From CF-162 sp040882565 (GTDB lineage: Bacteria; Chloroflexota; Dehalococcoidia; SM23-28-2; RBG-16-64-32): DNA of 64,000 bases. Positions within the stretch are counted from its first letter, which is position 1. Each line of letters begins with the position of its first letter. Made by a program: the position numbers and the translations under genes. The stretch spans positions 62,001-126,000 of the forward strand of contig JBBEAZ010000015.1 of NCBI GenBank assembly GCA_040882565.1. The letters are read 5' to 3'. A model generated the notes under the pieces. The model was not told the DNA's origin and made no database searches. It was given only the letters and a program-made list of their open reading frames with translations. Below are positions 56,018 through 63,931 of the stretch, piece by piece.

Positions 56018-57193
56018 ATGACACGCGAGAAGGCCCCGCAGGCGGTGGTGCTCAGAAAGGACCTAGCGCGGTCGATCCGCCGGGGGCACCCGTGGATCTA
56101 CCGCGATGCGCTGGTCGCGCCGGACTCGCTGACGGACGGGGCGCTGGTGGAGGTGCGGACGCGGGATGGTCGGGCGCTGGCGCGGGGGTTCTGGGACGCG
56201 CGTTCGCCGATTGCGGTGCGGGTGCTGGAGTCGGGCGGGCCGGGCCACCGGTTCGCGGACGTGGAGGCGCTGGTGGCAGAGCGACTCGAGGCGGCGCTTG
56301 ATCGACGGCTCGAACGGTTGGATCTCGCGCAGACGAACGCGTTCCGCTGGGTGCACGGCGAGGGTGACCTGCTGCCGGGCGTACACGTGGACGTGTACGA
56401 CGACGCGGCGGTGTTGCGGTTCGACGGCGAGGGGGCGCGCGCCTTCTACTCGCCTATCGAGGCGAGGCTGCGCGACGCCGCAGGACCGCGGCTGGCGATT
56501 CAGCAGGTCGTGGACCGGACAGCCGGCGGCGCGGGTGGCGTGGCGGAACGAGTGGTACTGGAAAACGGGCTCCGCTTCGTGGTCGACCTCGCGCACGGGC
56601 AGAAGGGCGGCCTGTTCCTCGACCAGCGGGAGAACCGGCAGCGCGTCGCTGAGCGGGCACGCGGGAAGTCGGTGCTCAACCTGTTTGGGTACACGGGCGG
56701 ATTCTCGATTCACGCGGCGACGGCCGGAGCGCTAAGGACCGACACGGTCGACATGGCAAAGCCGGCGATCGACGCCGCCCGGCGCAACTTTGCCCTCAAC
56801 GATCTGCCGACGGAACACGCGGGTTTCCACGCAAGCGACGTGTTCGAGTTCCTGGCGGCCGCGATCGAGCGCGGCGACAAGTGGGACATCGTGGTGTCGG
56901 ACCCGCCGAGCTTCGCCCCGAAGAAGGACGCGGTGCCGGCCGCCCGCCAGGCGTACACGCGACTGCACCGGATGGCGGCGGCGGTGACGGCGCCGGGCGG
57001 GTTGCTGTGCGCCGCCTCGTGCTCCAGTCACCTGGGCAGGGACGATTTCCTGGCGAGCACCGAGGAAGGGGTACGCCAGGCCGGCCGCCGCTGGGCGTTT
57101 GAGTCGATGCACGGAGCGGGGTTCGACCACCCGGTGCTGGCGGCGTTCCCAGAGGGCGATTACTTGAAATTCGCCATGGGGCGCGTACTCTAG
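56018..57193 (+). CDS. RlmI-type class I SAM-dependent rRNA methyltransferase
   Basis: About 391 residues. N-terminal PUA-like domain (AVVLRKDLARSIRRGHPWIY, GWDARSPIAVRV-type strand), a middle domain (AFRWVHGEGDLLPGVHVDVY), and a methyltransferase domain with KGGLFLDQRENR, VLNLFGYTGGFSIHAATAGA (SAM motif) and IVVSDPPSFAPKK (catalytic motif IV). The family methylates cytosines of 23S rRNA (RlmI, m5C1962). The ATG at 56018 is used; ATG codons at 56009 and 55997 are in frame. It lies between two cyclase genes with only 41 bp to the divergent one. Confidence 0.9.
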   Translation: MTREKAPQAVVLRKDLARSIRRGHPWIYRDALVAPDSLTDGALVEVRTRDGRALARGFWDARSPIAVRVLESGGPGHRFADVEALVAERLEAALDRRLERLDLAQTNAFRWVHGEGDLLPGVHVDVYDDAAVLRFDGEGARAFYSPIEARLRDAAGPRLAIQQVVDRTAGGAGGVAERVVLENGLRFVVDLAHGQKGGLFLDQRENRQRVAERARGKSVLNLFGYTGGFSIHAATAGALRTDTVDMAKPAIDAARRNFALNDLPTEHAGFHASDVFEFLAAAIERGDKWDIVVSDPPSFAPKKDAVPAARQAYTRLHRMAAAVTAPGGLLCAASCSSHLGRDDFLASTEEGVRQAGRRWAFESMHGAGFDHPVLAAFPEGDYLKFAMGRVL

Positions 57194-57227
57194 CCGGCGC
57201 TGGGCGCTAGCGGCGACGCTGGACCGG

Positions 57228-58583
57228 CTACTCTTGCCAACTCACCTCGTACACCTTGACCGGGTCTTCGAAGCCCTTGAGCGCGTGGTCGCCGCGGTCG
57301 TTGAAGAGGAAGCCTTTGCCGGCCGCCAGTTCGCGCACGACGTTCGAGACCAGGATCTCGCCGGCGTCCGCCTCGGCGCAGACCCGCGCTGCCATCTGCA
57401 CTGACGTGCCGTAGAGGTCTTGTTCCTCCGCCACCGGCTCGCCCGCGTTCAGGCCGATCCGCACGCGCACGCCCTCGCCGGCAGCCAGCGTGCGCTGGAT
57501 GGCGACAGCGCAATCGACCGCGCCGCGGGCCGAGGCGAACGAAGCCATTATGCCGTCGCCGGTGTGCTTGATCTCGTGGCCGGCGTGAGCCTTCAGCGCG
57601 TCGCGCACCGCGGTGTTGTGTTGCCGGACGAGGCCCTGCGCGCCTTCGTCGCCGAGCTGCTGGGTCATCGCCGTCGAGCCTTCCATATCGGTGAAGAGAA
57701 TCGTAACGAGGCCGCCGGGCGCCGCGGACGGCCGTGCGGTTGCGGAAGGGTCGCCGATAAATTCGGTGATGGCCTTGAGCAACACGTCGTTTGCGGGCTC
57801 ACCGGGCAGCATGAGGTGGTTGTTGCTGTCAAGGGGGAGGAATCGCGCGTTGGGGATCATCGACGCGATCTCGCGGCCACCTTCGAACGGGCACGCCAAA
57901 TCTCCTCGCCCATGTGCCACCAGAGTCGGCGTCTGAACTTGCGGCAGGAGGTCCCTGACGTCGATTGCTGCTATCGAGCCGATCAGTGCCATCACGGTCT
58001 GGGCGCTGCCCGATACTCTCTGGAGCTCGTTGAACCAGCGGATCATGTCTATGTCGGCTTCCGGCATGAAGCGTGCTGTCCACAACTGGCGGAACTCCGG
58101 AGTATCCTTGCCCCAGCCGGGGCCGATCGTCATCAGCATCGCCTGCAACAACGCCCGGTCTTCCGGAGTCGCGGGCGGCGGGGACCAGGCGAAAGTGCCG
58201 AGCAGGATGAGGTGGCTGACGCGCTCCGAGTGTTCCACAGCATATCTAATCGCCGTCGGCCCACCCTCAGACGCAGCTACTATCGCAAACCGATCGAGGC
58301 CTGCGTTCTCAACGACAGCCTCGACGTCCAGCAGCTTCTTTTCGATCGAAAAGTCGGTCACGTCGCGATCGGAGAGGCCCCAGCCCCGGGCGTCGTACCT
58401 GTAGTAACGGTAGTGCTCCGCCAGCCTGCTGTGAACGAATTCCTCGCCTCGCGGCATCTTCGCCCAGAATTCGAGGTGGCTGGCCCAGCCGTGGACAAAC
58501 ACCAGCGGATAGCCCGCGCCGCTGGCAGCGTACGCGATGCGCACGCCGTCTGATGTCTTGCAGAACCTGATGTCTTGTTCCAT
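57228..58583 (-). CDS. Alpha/beta-hydrolase-like plus nucleotidyl cyclase fusion 2
   Basis: A 451-residue fusion. The hydrolase half starts IRFCKTSDGVRIAYAASGAG and keeps the nucleophile Ser in VAASEGGPTA. The cyclase half has TILFTDMEGSTAMTQQLGD and HTGDGIMASF with both metal Asps, but the transition-state Asn is Gln (TSVQMAARV). The C-terminal 40 residues are nearly identical to fusion 1. The ATG at 58583 follows GGAGGG and is two bases after the stop of fusion 3, so fusions 3 and 2 form one operon. Confidence 0.92.
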   Translation of the reverse strand: MEQDIRFCKTSDGVRIAYAASGAGYPLVFVHGWASHLEFWAKMPRGEEFVHSRLAEHYRYYRYDARGWGLSDRDVTDFSIEKKLLDVEAVVENAGLDRFAIVAASEGGPTAIRYAVEHSERVSHLILLGTFAWSPPPATPEDRALLQAMLMTIGPGWGKDTPEFRQLWTARFMPEADIDMIRWFNELQRVSGSAQTVMALIGSIAAIDVRDLLPQVQTPTLVAHGRGDLACPFEGGREIASMIPNARFLPLDSNNHLMLPGEPANDVLLKAITEFIGDPSATARPSAAPGGLVTILFTDMEGSTAMTQQLGDEGAQGLVRQHNTAVRDALKAHAGHEIKHTGDGIMASFASARGAVDCAVAIQRTLAAGEGVRVRIGLNAGEPVAEEQDLYGTSVQMAARVCAEADAGEILVSNVVRELAAGKGFLFNDRGDHALKGFEDPVKVYEVSWQE

Positions 58584-58585
58584 CG

Positions 58586-59896
58586 CTATTCCCTCCAACT
58601 TGCTTCGTACAGGCGCACCGGCACCTCGAAGCCCTTGGCCACGAAGTCCCCGCGATCCGCGAACAGGAAGCCTTTGCCCGCGGTGAGCTCGCGCACTGTG
58701 TTCGCGACCAGGATCTCGCCGCCGTTCGCCTTCGCAGCGATGCGGGAAGCGAGGATGACAGTGGCCCCGAACAGGTCGCCTTCTTCCTCGATCGGCTCGC
58801 CGGCATTGATCCCGACCCGGACGGACAACGGCTCCCCCTCATGCGCGGCGAACGCGCGCTGCAGGGCGATTGCGCATTCGACTGCTTTCGCGACGCTGCC
58901 AAACGAGGCCATGAAGCCGTCGCCCATGGTCTTCACCTCGGTGCCGCCGTTGGCCTTGAGGACTTCGCGGGTGATGCGCTCGTGCTCGCGCAGGACGTCG
59001 CGGCCGCGCTCGTCGCCGAGGCGGGACATCATCTCGGTGTGTCCGACGAGGTCGGTGAAGAGGATTGTGCGGAATGCCGAACCGGTGGCGGGCGGCGCTG
59101 ACGGCGATGGCTCACTATCGTCGACAAAGTCCGCGATGAGATTTGGCACCGGGGCGTATGTGATGTCGTCTATGAGTATGAGACGGGCGCCGGGTATGGC
59201 GGCAGCCAGACGCCGGCCCACATCCATAGAGAACCAGCGGCTGTTCTTGTTGTGAACGATGAGTGTAGGAGCGACCACCTGTGGCAGGAACTGCGTGACG
59301 TCATAGCTCTCCCACGCCTTCCAGTTCGCCCGCATCGCCTCGGGTTCACACGTCATCCGGATGAATCCAGCGAAGAGGCGCCCGAATTCGGGATTCGCGT
59401 ACGCCCACAACACTTGCGCGAACGTCTCGGTGAAGAGTACCCAATCCGCGTCCAGAAGCGACAGCCCGGCCTTGTATGCCGTTGACTCAGCGACGTCCGA
59501 GAATTTCGTGAACCCGTCGTTGACGATCAGATGGGCGACGCGCTCAGGATGAGTGGCCGCGTACTGGATGGCCACTGGCACGGCGCCAATCCATGATGCC
59601 AGGACGAACGAGTCGAAACCGCTCCGCTCTACGACCGCCTCGAGATCAAGGAGCATCGCCTCGATCGAGAAGTCAACCGCGCTCCGGTCGGACAGACCAC
59701 TCCCGCGCGAATCGTAGCCAACGACGTGATACTTAGCGGCGAGGGGTTGCAAGACCATGCCATACATCTGCCAGGACAGTTCGGCGTGAGTGAACCCAGG
59801 TGTCGGCATCGCGATAAGCGGTCTGCCTTCACCCGCCGTCCAGTACGCGAGGCTGACCCCATCGCTCGTTGTGCAGTACTGGATACGCGGTTCCAT
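58586..59896 (-). CDS. Alpha/beta-hydrolase-like plus nucleotidyl cyclase fusion 3
   Basis: A 436-residue fusion. The hydrolase elbow reads FVLASWIGAVPVA; the Ser nucleophile position is Trp or Ile, so this half is not a normal esterase. The cyclase domain (LFTDLVGHTEMMSRLGD, VKTMGDGFMASF, TVILASRIAAKA) is nearly the same as in fusion 1, including Ile in place of the transition-state Asn. The transcript probably starts within three bases of ATG 59896: TATAAT lies at 59906-59911. It is the first gene of a two-gene operon with fusion 2. Confidence 0.9.
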   Translation of the reverse strand: MEPRIQYCTTSDGVSLAYWTAGEGRPLIAMPTPGFTHAELSWQMYGMVLQPLAAKYHVVGYDSRGSGLSDRSAVDFSIEAMLLDLEAVVERSGFDSFVLASWIGAVPVAIQYAATHPERVAHLIVNDGFTKFSDVAESTAYKAGLSLLDADWVLFTETFAQVLWAYANPEFGRLFAGFIRMTCEPEAMRANWKAWESYDVTQFLPQVVAPTLIVHNKNSRWFSMDVGRRLAAAIPGARLILIDDITYAPVPNLIADFVDDSEPSPSAPPATGSAFRTILFTDLVGHTEMMSRLGDERGRDVLREHERITREVLKANGGTEVKTMGDGFMASFGSVAKAVECAIALQRAFAAHEGEPLSVRVGINAGEPIEEEGDLFGATVILASRIAAKANGGEILVANTVRELTAGKGFLFADRGDFVAKGFEVPVRLYEASWRE

Positions 59897-59905
59897 ACTG
59901 AGGCG

Positions 59906-59911
59906 ATTATA
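59906..59911 (-). promoter_or_regulatory. TATAAT box 9 bp before the cyclase 3 ATG
   Basis: A perfect minus-strand TATAAT with nine bases to ATG 59896. Predicts a near-leaderless transcript of fusion 3 and fusion 2. Confidence 0.55.
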
Positions 59912-59976
59912 GCGTTAGAGCAGCGCCGAACGGCTTTTGGCGGTGACGCCATCGAGGGCCTATCCTTGGAAACCGA

Positions 59977-60291
59977 ATGAGAATGCTCTTTGTCGTTAAG
60001 CCGACGCGAGGCCCGGACTGGGACACGAGCAAGCCACTGCAAGAGCAGGACGGTTGGCCTGAGCACGCCGCGTTCATGAACCGGCTGGCAGCCGCCGGGT
60101 TCGTGGTATTGGGTGGTCCCGTTAGCGAGGACGGCCAGGTGATGCTTATCGTCGACGCCGCTGATGAGGACGAGATCCGGTCGAAGCTGGCGGGCGACCC
60201 GTGGCGACAGTCGGGGTTGCTGGAATCCGACTCGATCGAGCGCTGGACGATCCTGCTCGACGCGGCCGACCCCGACGCTTCGCTTAGCTGA
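59977..60291 (+). CDS. YCII-related domain protein
   Basis: A 104-residue YciI-like ferredoxin-fold protein (MLFVVKPTRGPDW, HAAFMNRLAAAGFVVLGGPV, IVDAADEDEIRSKLAGDPW). The family is enzyme-like but mostly uncharacterised. Start ATG 59977 or, two codons on, ATG 59983. It overlaps the stop end of the enoyl-CoA hydratase gene on the other strand by eight bases. Confidence 0.87.
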   Translation: MRMLFVVKPTRGPDWDTSKPLQEQDGWPEHAAFMNRLAAAGFVVLGGPVSEDGQVMLIVDAADEDEIRSKLAGDPWRQSGLLESDSIERWTILLDAADPDASLS

Positions 60292-61120
60292 ACTTCGGCT
60301 TGCGCTTCTCGCGGAACGCCGCGATGCCCTCGCGTGCGTCGGGGTGGTGGTCGGAGATCGCGGTCTTGGCGGCGATGTCATCGAGGGCGTGAGCCCAGGT
60401 CTGTTCAGCGGCGTTATAGACGCTGCGCTTGAGCAGGCGCATCGCGATCTGCGGGCCTTCGGCGAACTCGCGGGCGAGTTCGAGCGTGCGGTCCATCAGC
60501 TGGTCGGGCGGCACGGCTTCGTGCACAAGCCCGAGCGCGAGCGCCTCTTCGCCGGAGACGATGCGGTTGCGCATCAGAAAGTCCATCGTCTTCGCCACGC
60601 CGATGAGCTGGACAAGGAGGAACTGGCCGCCTTCGTCGGGCTGGAGGGCGAAGCGGAGGGTGCCGCTACCAAGGCGCGCGTCGGTGGCCGCGATGCGGAA
60701 GTCGCAGGAGAGGGCGAGCGAGAGACCCGTCTGGATGGCGACGCCGTTGACGGCGGCGATCGAGATCTTGTCGAGGTTGCGGACGGCGGAATTCAGGGTC
60801 TGCGAGAGGACACGGAGGCCCTCGTAAGTGCCTATCGGCGTGTCGTGGCCCGTGCCGATGTCCGGCATCAGCGCCTTGGCGCCGGTGCCGCTGAGCGGGC
60901 GGCCAGTGATGTCGTCGCCGGCGGAGAAGGCGCGGCCGGAGCCGGTGATGACGACGACGCGCACGGCGTCGTCCATCTGCGCCTCGGTCAGCACCTCGAT
61001 GAGGTCGCGCTTCAAGCCCTGCGTCATGCCGTTCATGCGGTCTGGCTGGTTAAACGTGACGACAGCGACGCCGGGGTCCTGCAGAACGATTTCGAAGCCG
61101 CGGAATGTGCCTTGCTGCAT
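60284..61120 (-). CDS. Enoyl-CoA hydratase/isomerase family protein
   Basis: A 278-residue crotonase-fold protein: ITGSGRAFSAGDDITGRPL (first oxyanion segment), NGVAIQTGLSLALSCDFRIA (second), and SGEEALALGLVHEAVPPDQL. The ribosome site GAGGAGG is six bases before ATG 61120. It lies 19 bases after the upstream hydratase gene on the same strand, so the two are co-transcribed; the pair may act on successive enoyl-CoA substrates. The family is certain, the substrate is not. Confidence 0.93.
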   Translation of the reverse strand: MQQGTFRGFEIVLQDPGVAVVTFNQPDRMNGMTQGLKRDLIEVLTEAQMDDAVRVVVITGSGRAFSAGDDITGRPLSGTGAKALMPDIGTGHDTPIGTYEGLRVLSQTLNSAVRNLDKISIAAVNGVAIQTGLSLALSCDFRIAATDARLGSGTLRFALQPDEGGQFLLVQLIGVAKTMDFLMRNRIVSGEEALALGLVHEAVPPDQLMDRTLELAREFAEGPQIAMRLLKRSVYNAAEQTWAHALDDIAAKTAISDHHPDAREGIAAFREKRKPKFS

Positions 61121-61139
61121 TGGGGTCCTCCTCTGTACC

Positions 61140-61913
61140 TTAGCGCTCGCGGAACTCTTCGGTGCTCCACTCGCCTTGTTGCCAGCGGTTTAGTTCGCCG
61201 AAGAGCGCGCCCGAGCTCACGACCTCAAGCCCCAGTTCGGACTCATGGCGCAGGGCAGCGGGCAGGTCGAGCGTCCACTGGTCGTAGGCGGACTTGCGGT
61301 CGGAGCGGAGACAGGTCTGTGGCAGGTGGGCTAGTTGGCGGGCGAGGGCGAGCGCCGTGTCGAGCGCCTGGCCGGGCTCGCACAGGCGGTTGGCGAGGCC
61401 CCATGAGAACGCTTCCTCACCGCTGACGCCACGACCGGTGAGGATCATGTCGAGGGCGCGGCTCTGGCCGATCAGGCGCGGCAGGCGGACGGTGCCGCCA
61501 TCGCAAAGGGGGACGCCCCAGCGGCGGCAGTAGACACCGAAGACGGCATCGCGGGCGGCGACCCGGAGGTCGCACCAGAGGGCGAGCTCGAGGCCACCGA
61601 CGACCGCGTGGCCCTCGACGGCTGCGATGACCGGCTTCGATAGCATCATCCGCGTAGGTCCCAGCGGGCCGTGACCATCGAGGGTCACCGTGATGCTGTC
61701 CTTGCCACCAGCGATCGCCTTCAGGTCGCCGCCGGCTGAGAACTTGCCATGTGCGCCAACGAGCACGCCTACGGAGAGATCCGCATCGTCGTCGAAGCGC
61801 TGAAATGCGTCGACGAGGGCCTTGGCGGTCGGGCCGTCCACGGCGTTGGCGACTTCCGGACGGTCGATAGTGACGATAGCGATGGGGCCATCGGTCTGGT
61901 AACTGACTGGCAT
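61140..61913 (-). CDS. Enoyl-CoA hydratase/isomerase family protein
   Basis: A 257-residue crotonase-fold protein: VLVGAHGKFSAGGDLKAI, EGHAVVGGLELALWCDLRVA, and GVPLCDGGTVRLPRLIGQSR. The ATG at 61913 is preferred to a GTG three codons upstream because GGAGGT overlaps that GTG. A minus-strand TATAAT at 61941-61946 would give a leader of about 21 nt. It is the first gene of a two-gene operon. Confidence 0.93.
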   Translation of the reverse strand: MPVSYQTDGPIAIVTIDRPEVANAVDGPTAKALVDAFQRFDDDADLSVGVLVGAHGKFSAGGDLKAIAGGKDSITVTLDGHGPLGPTRMMLSKPVIAAVEGHAVVGGLELALWCDLRVAARDAVFGVYCRRWGVPLCDGGTVRLPRLIGQSRALDMILTGRGVSGEEAFSWGLANRLCEPGQALDTALALARQLAHLPQTCLRSDRKSAYDQWTLDLPAALRHESELGLEVVSSGALFGELNRWQQGEWSTEEFRER

Positions 61914-61940
61914 CGGGGGCACCTCCTGTATTCGGTGCCG

Positions 61941-61946
61941 ATTATA
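61941..61946 (-). promoter_or_regulatory. TATAAT box of the hydratase operon
   Basis: Perfect minus-strand TATAAT; the start is predicted near 61934, ahead of GGAGGT. The -35 region is weak (GATTCC). Confidence 0.45.
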
Positions 61947-61973
61947 TAGGGCGAAGCGTATCCGGAATCGGGG

Positions 61974-61979
61974 TAGAAT
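61974..61979 (+). promoter_or_regulatory. TAGAAT box 8 bp before the DinB ATG
   Basis: TAGAAT with eight bases to ATG 61988 and no Shine-Dalgarno; predicts a leaderless or nearly leaderless transcript of the DinB-cyclase operon. Confidence 0.5.
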
Positions 61980-61987
61980 GAGCCCCG

Positions 61988-62563
61988 ATGTCTACTGAAA
62001 CGTTCGTACAGTCACTCAGAAACCGAATACGCGCCATGAATATCCTCTGGGAGCGGGCGATCAGCGATATGACGCTGGAGCAGGTAAACCACCACGAGCG
62101 CGAGGGCGTGCTGCCGATCGCCTTCAGCTTTACGCACTACATGATCGCGCAGGACCAGTCTGTCAGCGTGTTCTTCCGGCGGGAGCCGCCGCTGTGGGTG
62201 AGGGGCGGCTGGGCAGCGAAGACCGGCGTTGCGATCGACTCGCTGGGCCGCGAGGAGACGGTGGAGGAGATGCAGCGCCAGCGCATCGGCGACCTCGAAG
62301 CGTGGAAGGCCTACCAGTCGGCGGTGATCGGCCAGACAGACGAACTGCTGGACGAGGTGACGGTAGACGAAGTGCTGGAGGTGGTGTTCAAGCAGCTGCC
62401 GCCGAACATGCAGAACATTTTTTGCGGGATCGTGATTGGACCCGGCAATCCGCTGCGCAAGCTGGAGGTGCTGGAGTGCTTCGTCTACCAGCACGGCCTC
62501 CGCCACATGGGTGAGATCGAACACGGTCGCGCGCTCGTCGGCCTGCGCGGGATGACGAGCTAG
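61988..62563 (+). CDS. DinB-like protein
   Basis: A 191-residue four-helix DinB-like protein (RAMNILWERAISDMTLEQVN, PIAFSFTHYMIAQDQSV, VLECFVYQHGLRHMGEIEHG with the metal-type His residues). It is a distant paralogue of the gene at 11010. It is 15 bp ahead of fusion 4 on the same strand and probably co-transcribed, which raises the chance of a functional link between a small-molecule modifying DinB enzyme and a signalling cyclase. Confidence 0.82.
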   Translation: MSTETFVQSLRNRIRAMNILWERAISDMTLEQVNHHEREGVLPIAFSFTHYMIAQDQSVSVFFRREPPLWVRGGWAAKTGVAIDSLGREETVEEMQRQRIGDLEAWKAYQSAVIGQTDELLDEVTVDEVLEVVFKQLPPNMQNIFCGIVIGPGNPLRKLEVLECFVYQHGLRHMGEIEHGRALVGLRGMTS

Positions 62564-62578
62564 GGGCTCGCGCGGCGC

Positions 62579-63931
62579 ATGGAGCCCGAAGTCCGCTACT
62601 GCACCACCACCGACGGGGTGCGCATCGCGTATACGGTCACCGGCAGCGGGCCGCCGCTCCTGACCTGCGTTGAACCGATCGCCAGCCACGTCCAACTGGA
62701 GTGGACGCACATCGGGTCCGGCCGAATACTCCGTGCGCAGGCGCAGCACAGCACGCTGATCCGCCTGGACTTTCGGGGAAGCGGGCTCTCCGATCGAGTC
62801 CTGCCGAGATCGATAGATGACTCCGTCCTGGATCTCGAAGCGGTCGTGGAGCGGACAGGTCTCCAACGGTTCGCGCTCTCCGCGAATCTGTCTGCGTCTC
62901 TGGCTGCGATCGTTTTTGCCGCCCGCCACCCGGAGCAAGTCACCCGCATGATTATCACCGACGGCTTTCTGCGCATGCGCGATACGCTGAACGCGCCGCA
63001 GTTGCAGGCCCTGCAGGCCGCCGCGAGGGTCGACTGGACCCTCGCGACCGAAGCAGTCGCCTATGTCGCCTATGGCTCGGACCGTGACGAGAACCGGGCT
63101 CACGGCGAATTCATCCGCGCCTGCATCGGACCCGAGTATTTCGCCGAAGGGATCGTGGCGGATCTCGCGTCTATTGATGTGTCAGATTCCGCTCGCCGCG
63201 TCCAAGCGCCAACCCTGGTCATGAGCCACAGCGGCCTCCAATTCATCACCATGGAGATGACCAGGGAACTCGTCACGCTCATCCCTAACGCCCAGCTAGC
63301 CATCATCGAGGGCACGTGGTCGGACAACGTCGAAGCGATGCTCGACCGAGCCATCGCCTTCCTTTACCCCGGAGCCGAGATCCCGCCTCGCGCTTCCGGC
63401 ATCCCCTCCGGCACCGCCACTCAGACGGGCCTGACGGTCATCCTCTTCGCCGACATCGTCGACTCCACCGCCCTGACCGAGCGCCTCGGCGACACGGCCT
63501 TCCGCAACAAAGCCCGCGACCTCGACGCCACCCTCCGCGCCATCATCCGCGATCACGCGGGTACCCCCATCGAAGGCAAGCTCCTCGGCGACGGCGTCCT
63601 CGCCGTCTTCACCAGCGCCCGCCAGGCCATCGAAGCCGCGCTCGTCTGCGGCCGTTCTGGTCACGACACTGGACTTCCCCTCCACCTCGGCCTCCACGCC
63701 GGCGACGTCATCCGCGAAGAGAACCCAGACGGGCGCAGCAACGTCTACGGCGGCGCTGTCAACATTGCCGCCCGGATCAGTGGCCTCTCCGTGCCGGGCC
63801 AGTTGCTGGTCTCGGATACCGTGCGGTCGCTGGCCCGGACGTCGGCCGGAGTCAGGTTCGCGGGCCATGGAGAGCATTCGCTAAAGGGCATCGAAGAGCC
63901 GGTGCGCGTCTACGAGGTGCGGGAAGGCTGA
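62579..63931 (+). CDS. Alpha/beta-hydrolase-like plus nucleotidyl cyclase fusion 4
   Basis: A 450-residue fusion. The hydrolase half begins VRYCTTTDGVRIAYTVTGSG; its elbow region reads LSANLSASLAAI and lacks the G-x-S-x-G nucleophile. The cyclase half differs from fusions 1-3 and is the most canonical: VILFADIVDSTALTERLGD and GKLLGDGVLAVF supply the metals and purine Lys, and VYGGAVNIAARISG keeps the transition-state Asn and Arg. It is likely an active adenylate-type cyclase. It begins 15 bp after the DinB stop without a Shine-Dalgarno, and its stop overlaps the next start by one base (TGATGG). Confidence 0.92.
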   Translation: MEPEVRYCTTTDGVRIAYTVTGSGPPLLTCVEPIASHVQLEWTHIGSGRILRAQAQHSTLIRLDFRGSGLSDRVLPRSIDDSVLDLEAVVERTGLQRFALSANLSASLAAIVFAARHPEQVTRMIITDGFLRMRDTLNAPQLQALQAAARVDWTLATEAVAYVAYGSDRDENRAHGEFIRACIGPEYFAEGIVADLASIDVSDSARRVQAPTLVMSHSGLQFITMEMTRELVTLIPNAQLAIIEGTWSDNVEAMLDRAIAFLYPGAEIPPRASGIPSGTATQTGLTVILFADIVDSTALTERLGDTAFRNKARDLDATLRAIIRDHAGTPIEGKLLGDGVLAVFTSARQAIEAALVCGRSGHDTGLPLHLGLHAGDVIREENPDGRSNVYGGAVNIAARISGLSVPGQLLVSDTVRSLARTSAGVRFAGHGEHSLKGIEEPVRVYEVREG

